Of a DNA stretch of 39,776 bases, positions 34,138 to 39,776 are shown in pieces. The translations under genes and the position numbers were made by a program. This stretch comes from Ruminococcus bromii (lineage in GTDB: Bacteria > Bacillota > Clostridia > Oscillospirales > Acutalibacteraceae): the NCBI RefSeq assembly GCF_002834235.1, contig NZ_NNBY01000046.1, positions 1 to 39,776 on the forward strand. The letters are read 5' to 3'. The notes under the pieces were generated by a model. The model ran no database searches and had not been told where the DNA came from. It was given only the letters and a program-made list of their open reading frames with translations. Each line of letters opens with the position of its first letter. Within the stretch, counting starts at the first letter, position 1.

Positions 34138-35640
34138 TCAGAGGTCAAGACCTGTTGTAGTCTTTAAAAATTCACCAAGCTTGTCGCAGATGATTTTTAC
34201 GCCGCCCTCGCTGTCACTTTCAACATTGAGAGGCATAATCGGATCGTGTACCGAAAGTCTGAGCAAGAACCAGCCGTCACCGTTATCCCTGTCAAATGAA
34301 ACTCTGATGCCCTCACGGTTATCATCGGCAACACACCAGCCGTCCTGCTCCTCGGCATACTTTGTAAGGTCGGCAATAATTTTTTCACCGCAGGCTCTGA
34401 AATCTTTTTCAAGAATTTTGTATCTGATTTCTGTGCTTTCAAGCGGTTCTTTGAGTGAGGCGGTAAGCTCGTCAAGCTCCTTGCCCTCTTTTCTCATCTG
34501 AGCAGCCTTGATAATAATTTTTGTGCAGAGATATGCACCGTCATCAAGAAAGTAGTTTTCACGCATTGCGGCATGTCCCGATGTTTCGATTGCAAGAGGA
34601 CAGTTGATGCCCTGAGCGTTGAGCTCAAGAGCCTTGTCGATAACATTCTTATAGCCTCTGCGATAGCGGTAATGCTTTCCGCCGAGGTCATTTTCAATAA
34701 ACTGTTTAAGACCGCTTGATGTGATTGAGTCTGTAACAATCATACCGCCGTCATTGCCCTCAAGAGCAATTGCCGCCGCAACGGCTACAAGTCTGTTTCG
34801 ATTGATTTCATTGCCCTTGCTGTCAACAGCACCGCCACGGTCAACATCCGTATCAAAGATTACGCCGAGGTCTGCGCCTGATTCTCTGACAGCCTCACAG
34901 ATTGAATCCATTGCCTCTTTAGCCTCGGGATTCGGCACATGATTCGGGAACATTCCGTCAGGTTCAAGATAACGGCTGCCTGTTGTGTCTGCTCCGAGAA
35001 CAGAAAGCACCTTGTCGGCATAAAATCCGCCTGCACCGTTTCCAGCGTCAACAACAATCTTAAAGCCCTTGAGCGGATGCTCGTAATCTTCTGCATTAAC
35101 TTCCTTTTTAATCTTCTCGCAAAGTCCCTTTGCGTAGTCGCTCATATAGTCAACATCCGTAATATTTCCGCCGTTGCTTTCTTCGGGATGTTCGCCGTTT
35201 TGTGCGTAGAGAAGAATTTCCTCAATGTCACTGCCTTCAAGACCGCCCTCACGGGTGAAAAATTTAAGACCGTTTCTGTTGAACGGGTGGTGACTTGCGG
35301 TAATCTGAAGAGCACCGTCACATCCGAGGTCAACGGTTGTCATAAACATTGACGGAGTTGACGCAAGCTGACAGCAGAGAACTTCTGCACCGCAACGCTT
35401 AAAACGCTCGGTTGTGATTTTCATTATATGCGGTCCCGAAATACGGCTGTCACGACCGACAGAAATTTTGAGCTCGCTCGGCTTTTTTGAAACTTTTTTA
35501 GAAAGCCAAAGCACAAAGCCGTCTGCCATATCGGCAACAACATCGTCGGTAAGGTTTACACTTTGTCCCTCAACACCCTCGCTTGCAACTCCTCGTATGT
35601 CTGTTCCGCTTTTGAACTGTTTGTAAAAATCGTTAAGCAT
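34138..35640 (-). CDS. Phosphohexomutase (phosphomannomutase/phosphoglucomutase)
   Basis: 500 residues of the alpha-D-phosphohexomutase superfamily, interconverting hexose-1- and 6-phosphates in the cytosol. The phosphoserine loop ITASHHPFNRNG has Ser at 116. The metal loop is FDTDVDRGG, the sugar-binding loop ETSGHAAM, and the C-terminal phosphate-binding region REGIRVSF. Substrate choice cannot be fixed: the loops fit a ManB/PGM-type enzyme more than GlmM. AAAGGAATC precedes the ATG. It has its own promoter at 35736-35764. It supplies activated sugar precursors for envelope polymers or connects to glucose-phosphate flux. Confidence 0.92.
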   Translation of the reverse strand: MLNDFYKQFKSGTDIRGVASEGVEGQSVNLTDDVVADMADGFVLWLSKKVSKKPSELKISVGRDSRISGPHIMKITTERFKRCGAEVLCCQLASTPSMFMTTVDLGCDGALQITASHHPFNRNGLKFFTREGGLEGSDIEEILLYAQNGEHPEESNGGNITDVDYMSDYAKGLCEKIKKEVNAEDYEHPLKGFKIVVDAGNGAGGFYADKVLSVLGADTTGSRYLEPDGMFPNHVPNPEAKEAMDSICEAVRESGADLGVIFDTDVDRGGAVDSKGNEINRNRLVAVAAAIALEGNDGGMIVTDSITSSGLKQFIENDLGGKHYRYRRGYKNVIDKALELNAQGINCPLAIETSGHAAMRENYFLDDGAYLCTKIIIKAAQMRKEGKELDELTASLKEPLESTEIRYKILEKDFRACGEKIIADLTKYAEEQDGWCVADDNREGIRVSFDRDNGDGWFLLRLSVHDPIMPLNVESDSEGGVKIICDKLGEFLKTTTGLDL

Positions 35641-35735
35641 TTCATGATTCCTTTCTTATTTGTATGATTGCTTTTATTGAAAATTTAATTCGGAGCAATC
35701 CTGCATCCTTTTTGATATCAGCCTTCATAACATAG

Positions 35736-35764
35736 ATTATAACTTAAAATGAGCAAAATCTCAA
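35736..35764 (-). promoter_or_regulatory. Promoter of the phosphohexomutase gene
   Basis: Read leftward: TTGAGA (35764-35759), 17-base spacer, TATAAT (35741-35736). The rest of the gap 35765-35978 is AT-rich with nothing recognised. Confidence 0.72.
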
Positions 35765-35978
35765 TATGCCTGTTAAATTAAGTTTGTAAAAAACAGCAGT
35801 TATATAATGCTGAAAAAGAAATAAGTTGTTGAATTTACACAATCAAATGTTATGCTTGTGTTAAAAGTATATTTCTATAAAAGCAAATACAAAGCATATT
35901 GTACAAAAAACACAACGATATATTGTGCATAACTGACACCTAAATGTATTTGTGAACAAAAATTAATCGCTAAAATTG

Positions 35979-36006
35979 TTGACTTTTCCGAATGTTTGAC
36001 TATAAT
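35979..36006 (+). promoter_or_regulatory. Promoter of the 88-residue protein gene
   Basis: TTGACT at 35979-35984, 16-base spacer, TATAAT at 36001-36006. The leader to the start codon is about 170 bases. Confidence 0.7.
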
Positions 36007-36013
36007 AATAATT

Positions 36014-36058
36014 GTCAAGTAAATAGTCCGCTTGACTATCGGCTGATTTCCAATTAGC
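36014..36058 (+). promoter_or_regulatory. Two small leader hairpins
   Basis: GTCAAG/CTTGAC (36014-36036) and GGCTGATT/AATTAGCC (36041-36058, one G-T pair) lie in the long leader of the following gene. They may stabilise the transcript or regulate it. Confidence 0.35.
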
Positions 36059-36178
36059 CTTACTCGAGTAAAATTGAATTATCACATAGTCGATAAATTG
36101 ATCATGATTTTGCCAAATGGTAAATGGCGCACGAAAACAAAACTTTATATTTTTAAAGAATTGAATGGAGGAAATTTT

Positions 36179-36445
36179 ATGACACCAATTCTTAGCTTAC
36201 ACAATGTTGATGTAACCAAATTCCTCGCCGTGCTCGATACCTGCGAGGGCAATGTATATCTCGTTACAAGCGAAGGCGACAGACTCAATCTCCGCAGCAA
36301 GCTTTGCCAGCTTGTCGGTCTTACAAGACTTATCGAAGGTGGCAGGATTGCAGAAGCAAGTATTATTTGCGAAAACAAGAACGACGAGAGCAAGCTTTTC
36401 AGACTTAATATGTTCGGCGACACAGGTAACGCCAAAGTAGGTTAA
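36179..36445 (+). CDS. Small conserved-looking protein of unknown function
   Basis: 88 residues. The start at 36179 is chosen because ATGGAGGAAATTTT precedes it; the longer frame to 36074 covers the leader. The sequence has the pattern KFLAVLDTCEGNVYLVTSEGDRLNLRSKLCQLVGL, which resembles short clostridial proteins sometimes mislabelled as poly(A) polymerase; there is no catalytic motif for that. Probably a small alpha/beta cytosolic protein. It has its own promoter and terminator, implying steady solo expression. Confidence 0.75.
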   Translation: MTPILSLHNVDVTKFLAVLDTCEGNVYLVTSEGDRLNLRSKLCQLVGLTRLIEGGRIAEASIICENKNDESKLFRLNMFGDTGNAKVG

Positions 36446-36510
36446 TTCTGAAAACACTGACTTAAATATCTACGGTTTTCACGTTAATTTCAAAACTTCT
36501 AAACCCAAGG

Positions 36511-36538
36511 ACAGCTGCGAGCAATCGCAGCTGTTTTT
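36511..36538 (+). terminator. Terminator of the 88-residue protein gene
   Basis: ACAGCTGCGA, loop GCAA, TCGCAGCTGT, then TTTT. Confidence 0.88.
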
Positions 36539-36575
36539 GGCTTTTACCTTTTAAATGTAAAATATCAATAAAGTG

Positions 36576-36604
36576 TTGATTTTGCCGATGTTTTGGGTTA
36601 TACT
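36576..36604 (+). promoter_or_regulatory. Promoter of the DUF1292 gene
   Basis: TTGATT at 36576-36581, 17-base spacer, TATACT at 36599-36604. The promoter resembles that at 35979 in both boxes and part of the spacer. Confidence 0.65.
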
Positions 36605-36655
36605 AAGCTTAGTTTATTTAATGAGGCGTTAAACGCATTCGGAAAGGGATACGCT

Positions 36656-36952
36656 ATGGCAGATACAAAAAACGAGCTTATGAACGAAGAAGATCAGGGT
36701 ATGCTCATCACTCTTGAGGACGAAAACGGTCAGGAAGTTGAATTTGAATTTCTTGATGTAATCGAGTTTGAGGGTACAGAGTACATTGTTCTCATCGAAA
36801 ATGACGAAGATGCAGACGAGGTTGTTATTCTTCAGATTAATCAGATTGACGAAGAAACAGAGGAATATGTCAGCATTGACGATGAAGATACTCTTAACAA
36901 GGTATTTGAGCTTTTCAAAAAGAAATATGAGGGCGACATTAACTTTGAATAA
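36656..36952 (+). CDS. DUF1292 family protein
   Basis: 98 residues, very acidic. The conserved core reads ITLEDENGQEVEFEFLDVIEF followed by EYIVLIENDEDADEVVILQI, the pattern of the DUF1292 family found next to ruvX/yqgF-type genes in many Firmicutes. Function unknown. GGAAAGGGA precedes ATG 36656; the apparent longer frame from 36593 covers the promoter. Followed 92 bases later by a small membrane-protein gene. Confidence 0.92.
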   Translation: MADTKNELMNEEDQGMLITLEDENGQEVEFEFLDVIEFEGTEYIVLIENDEDADEVVILQINQIDEETEEYVSIDDEDTLNKVFELFKKKYEGDINFE

Positions 36953-37044
36953 TTCGTTTCAAATTGAGCTTCCGAGTGGAGGCTCTTTTCTTTTGTGTGA
37001 ATATAACATTCTCTGCGGGAAAAAATACCGTTGAGGTGTTGTGT

Positions 37045-37467
37045 ATGACAGAAAAAACCGGACTTGAAAAAACCGTTGTGTTTAACCTGAAATCGGCAAA
37101 TGAATCTGATGTCAATAATATCGTCAATGAAAAAGGTCACGAAAGCCGTTCGTTTTATTGCAAACTCGGCTTACTCTATTTCCTCAATATTGTTGACTGG
37201 ATTTGTACAGAGGCGCTCATCGGCAGCGGACATTTTGTTGAGGCAAATCCCGTTATGCAGCCTGTGCTTGAAAACTTTTGGCTGACATTGTTAATCAAGG
37301 GAATTTTGCCGCTTGTGCTTATTCTGGGATGTGCATTGATTTATAAGCTTGCCGAAATCGGCAGGAGCAAAACAGCCGAAATGCTTTTAACGGTCGGAAT
37401 TGTGTCTTATGCCCTTGTAAACCTATGGCATATTTTCAATTTTGTATTGCTCTTTTGTCGATTTTAA
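37045..37467 (+). CDS. DUF5658-like small membrane protein
   Basis: 140 residues with three membrane helices (about 45-60, 82-102, 112-135). The loop NIVDWICTEALI ... GHFVEANPVMQP is the hallmark of DUF5658-like proteins (a D-x-x-x-T helix then E-x-NP). GAGGTG precedes ATG 37045; the upstream extension to 36964 is unlikely. Role unknown. Confidence 0.8.
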   Translation: MTEKTGLEKTVVFNLKSANESDVNNIVNEKGHESRSFYCKLGLLYFLNIVDWICTEALIGSGHFVEANPVMQPVLENFWLTLLIKGILPLVLILGCALIYKLAEIGRSKTAEMLLTVGIVSYALVNLWHIFNFVLLFCRF

Positions 37468-37475
37468 TGTACAAT
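37447..37475 (+). promoter_or_regulatory. Promoter of the ABC-F gene
   Basis: TTGCTC at 37447-37452, 17-base spacer, TACAAT at 37470-37475, lying within the end of the preceding gene. Confidence 0.6.
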
Positions 37476-37508
37476 AGTGGGTAGCGAATTTGAAAGGGAG
37501 TGTATGTT

Positions 37509-39422
37509 TTGCCGGCATTATCAGTAAGAAATCTTACAATGACTTTTATCGAAAGAAACCTTTTTACCGATGTTTCGTTTGATGTTGAAGAAAGAGATAA
37601 GGTGGGCTTTATCGGAGCTAACGGAGTCGGTAAAACAACTCTCTTTAAGATACTCAACGGCGAAATCAGCCCTGTTTCGGGAACTGTTACCTTTTCAAAA
37701 AATGTCCGTCCGGGATATATGGAACAGCATGCCTGCAACAATCCGAGGGCAGATGTGTATCACGAGCTGCTTTCCGTGTTCGATTATCTTTCGGATATGG
37801 AAACCGAAATTTCCGCACTTGCACATCAGATTGACAACAAGTCGGGAAATCTTGACGAGCTTGTTGAAAGGCAGACCATGCTTATTGAACAGTTTGAAAG
37901 AGCAGGCGGTCTGACCTATAAAAGCAGAACCCGTTCCGCACTTTTAGGACTCGGATTTTCCGAAAATGACTTTACAATGCCTGTCGGCAATTTAAGCGGC
38001 GGTCAGCGTTCAAAGCTCTGCCTTGCAAAGCTGTTGCTGTCGCAGAGCAATATGCTCCTCCTTGATGAGCCGACAAACCACCTTGACATTGACGCAATCG
38101 CATGGCTTGAAGGCTTTTTGAGAGATTTCAAGGGTGCAATGATTATCATCAGCCATGACCGTTATTTTCTTGATAATGTAACCAACAAGACGATTGAACT
38201 TGAACACAACCGTGCTATGGTTTATAAGGGCTCATATTCTGAATTTGTCAAGAAAAAGGAATCGGTGAATGAGTCGCTTAAAAATAAATATGAACACGAT
38301 TTAAAGGAGATAAGGCGTATTGAGGGTATTGTTGAACAGCAAAAACGCTGGGGACAGGCTCACAATTTTATCACAGCCGCAAGTAAGCAGAAAGAGGCTG
38401 ACAGAATCAAAGACGGGCTTGTTGCCCCCGAAAGCGAGCTTGAAACAATGCGTATGCATTTTGAGCCGAGATGTGAAAGCGGCAACGATGTTTTAATCTG
38501 TAAAAACCTTGCCAAGTCGTTTGACGACAAACAGCTTTTCAAAAATGTTGATATACATATCAGAAAAGGCGAGAGAGTGTTCATCATCGGCGGCAACGGT
38601 TGCGGTAAAACAACGCTGTTCAGAATTTTAACGGGCAAAACTCCTATGGACTGCGGTGAATATGACTACGGCGCAAATGTTGAAATCGGTTATTTTGATC
38701 AGATGCAGCAGAATCTTGACCTGTCAAAAACCGCGCTTGATGAGGTGTGGGACACCTTCCCGAATATGACGCAGACCGAAGTCAGAAGTGCGCTTGCGTC
38801 ATTCCTGTTCAAAGGTGACGAAGTGTTTAAACCGCTTTCAAAAATGAGCGGCGGCGAGAGGGCGAGAGTTTCTCTCTTGAAACTAATGCTAAAAGGCAGT
38901 AACTTTTTGCTCCTTGATGAGCCGACAAACCACCTTGACGCATCGTCACGGGAAGAACTTGAAAAAACTTTGCTTGACTACAGCGGTACAATGCTGATTG
39001 TCAGCCATGACCGTTATTTTATAAATAAAATTGCCGACAGAATTTTACTCCTTACAAATAACGGAGTAAAGGAATATCTCGGTAATTACGATTATTATCT
39101 TGAACGCACCACAGCCGAAAAATCGGGTGCTGTTCCGACTGAGAATAAGAAAGATAAAAAAGAAAAAACGCAGAACGATTACTTTTTGCAAAAGCAAAAG
39201 CAGAGTGAAGAACGCAAAAGACAGACTAAGCTTAAAAAGGCAGAGGCTGAAATTGAGCGACTTGACGAAGAAATCGCCAAAACACAGGAGCTTCTCTCAA
39301 GCGAGGAAGTTGCCGCAGATTACGAAAAACTTATGGAGTTTTCAAAACTGCTCGAGGATTTGCAAAAACAGCAGGAGGAGCAGTACGAAATCTGGGAAGA
39401 ACTCGAAAGTATGGCAGAATGA
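37509..39422 (+). CDS. ABC-F family ATPase (YdiF/Uup-like)
   Basis: 637 residues with two ABC domains and no membrane segment. Walker A GANGVGKTT (about 36-44) and GGNGCGKTT (about 361-369), signatures LSGGQ (about 162) and MSGGE (about 446), both Walker B boxes LLLDEPTNHLD, and the interdomain ABC-F linker (about 250-310). The C-terminal 90 residues are a charged coiled coil, as in Uup/YdiF. ABC-F proteins act on ribosomes or, for Uup, in DNA and ribosome-linked processes. No antibiotic-resistance subgroup is evident. The start is TTG 37509, chosen because AAAGGGAG is then properly spaced; GTG 37500 would sit directly on it. Confidence 0.93.
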   Translation: MPALSVRNLTMTFIERNLFTDVSFDVEERDKVGFIGANGVGKTTLFKILNGEISPVSGTVTFSKNVRPGYMEQHACNNPRADVYHELLSVFDYLSDMETEISALAHQIDNKSGNLDELVERQTMLIEQFERAGGLTYKSRTRSALLGLGFSENDFTMPVGNLSGGQRSKLCLAKLLLSQSNMLLLDEPTNHLDIDAIAWLEGFLRDFKGAMIIISHDRYFLDNVTNKTIELEHNRAMVYKGSYSEFVKKKESVNESLKNKYEHDLKEIRRIEGIVEQQKRWGQAHNFITAASKQKEADRIKDGLVAPESELETMRMHFEPRCESGNDVLICKNLAKSFDDKQLFKNVDIHIRKGERVFIIGGNGCGKTTLFRILTGKTPMDCGEYDYGANVEIGYFDQMQQNLDLSKTALDEVWDTFPNMTQTEVRSALASFLFKGDEVFKPLSKMSGGERARVSLLKLMLKGSNFLLLDEPTNHLDASSREELEKTLLDYSGTMLIVSHDRYFINKIADRILLLTNNGVKEYLGNYDYYLERTTAEKSGAVPTENKKDKKEKTQNDYFLQKQKQSEERKRQTKLKKAEAEIERLDEEIAKTQELLSSEEVAADYEKLMEFSKLLEDLQKQQEEQYEIWEELESMAE

Positions 39423-39456
39423 TCGCCTTACAGTCGGGAGGAGCGACAAATTTCCC

Positions 39457-39485
39457 TTGCTTAAAGTAAAAAATTGTTGTATAAT
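39457..39485 (+). promoter_or_regulatory. Possible promoter of tRNA-Arg
   Basis: TTGCTT at 39457-39462, 17-base spacer, TATAAT at 39480-39485, about 118 bases before the tRNA. A weak hairpin with TTTTT follows at about 39509-39529. Confidence 0.55.
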
Positions 39486-39602
39486 AACCGCATAATATAA
39501 GCTAAAGACTGTTGCACAGCAGTTTTTGCAGTTGATTTTCAGATAAAAAATTATGCGAATTAAAAATGAAAAACGGCAGGCAAAATACCCTGCCGCATAC
39601 AT

Positions 39603-39679
39603 CTGCCCGTGGCGCAATTGGATAACGCAACGGATTCCGATTCCGGAGAATGGGGGTTCAAATCCCTTCGGGCAGGCCA
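39603..39679 (+). tRNA. tRNA-Arg (anticodon CCG)
   Basis: Acceptor CTGCCCG pairs perfectly with CGGGCAG, followed by discriminator G and encoded CCA. The anticodon loop TTCCGAT carries CCG at 39637-39639, and the T-arm is GGGGGTTCAAATCCCTT with two G-T pairs. The outer base pair of the anticodon stem is a mismatch. It reads CGG Arg codons. Confidence 0.93.
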
Positions 39680-39684
39680 AAAAA

Positions 39685-39711
39685 GGACACCCTACGGGGT
39701 GTCCTTTTTTT
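39685..39711 (+). terminator. Terminator of tRNA-Arg
   Basis: GGACACCC, loop TACG, GGGTGTCC, then seven T. Confidence 0.92.
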
Positions 39712-39753
39712 GGTCTGTTTAGAATACGAAGGGATTTGAAGCCGACCGTAAAG

Positions 39754-39776
39754 AAAATGCCCCTGTGGGGCATTTT
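39754..39776. terminator. Hairpin at the window edge
   Basis: AAAATGCCCC, loop TGT, GGGGCATTTT, reaching the last base. Direction cannot be decided without the following sequence. Confidence 0.5.

Noticed and set aside
39342..39773. 143-residue minus-strand protein
   Set aside because: It runs antisense through tRNA-Arg and its terminator; the CPKGFEPPFSG stretch is just the tRNA read backwards.

Overview
The window looks like a chromosomal segment of an anaerobic, low-to-moderate GC Firmicute, most likely a gut clostridium of the Oscillospiraceae/Ruminococcus type (inference). The pointers are the class III fructose-1,6-bisphosphatase, the PyrK/PyrD type 1B dihydroorotate dehydrogenase pair, a DUF1292 protein, PadR/HAAS-domain gene sets, LTA-synthase-like and ABC-F genes, Gram-positive ribosome binding sites and short hairpin repeats between genes.

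The window has two halves of different character. Bases 1 to about 11200 are strikingly AT-rich and look like the right part of an integrated genomic island. A tyrosine recombinase runs off the left edge, and the right boundary is a 3' fragment of tRNA-Asn(GTT) with no 5' half, followed by the tRNA's own terminator. This is what integration into a tRNA 3' end leaves behind. The cargo is two groups of large nucleotide-handling proteins. Group 1 is an ATP-grasp enzyme and a P-loop NTPase with a helical-repeat tail. They are convergent, overlap by 32 bases at their 3' ends, and carry an identical 26-bp upstream element containing a GATAA-N7-TTATC dyad. Group 2 is a tight four-gene operon: a PHP-phosphoesterase/ABC-ATPase fusion, a small acidic protein, a four-helix membrane protein, and a metallophosphoesterase/NTPase fusion with two cysteine-rich clusters. 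Large NTPases fused to nuclease-like phosphoesterases, a small partner and a membrane protein in an integrase-borne island are typical of anti-phage defence cargo. No named system was recognised with certainty.

From 11200 on, composition is that of the host backbone. It starts with a lipoprotein flanked by duplicated terminator repeats, then a macro-domain protein and a von Willebrand A protein. Next, on the minus strand, is a PadR-controlled operon: two HAAS-domain membrane proteins (one frameshifted), PadR, and a GT39-like membrane glycosyltransferase, with a palindromic operator over its promoter. Then come fbp and htpG on the minus strand, separated by mosaic hairpin repeats, an LTA-synthase-like protein, and two tandem transglutaminase-like lipoproteins sharing a duplicated 202-bp promoter and signal-peptide segment.

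The right part holds pyrK-pyrD, a DUF421 protein whose start codon lies inside a terminator-like stem, a GH31 alpha-glucosidase, a membrane-anchored XRE regulator with a composite operator, a phosphohexomutase, three small proteins (one unknown, DUF1292, DUF5658-like), an ABC-F ATPase and tRNA-Arg(CCG). Promoter and terminator calls are by eye. Composition statements are also by eye, not computed.
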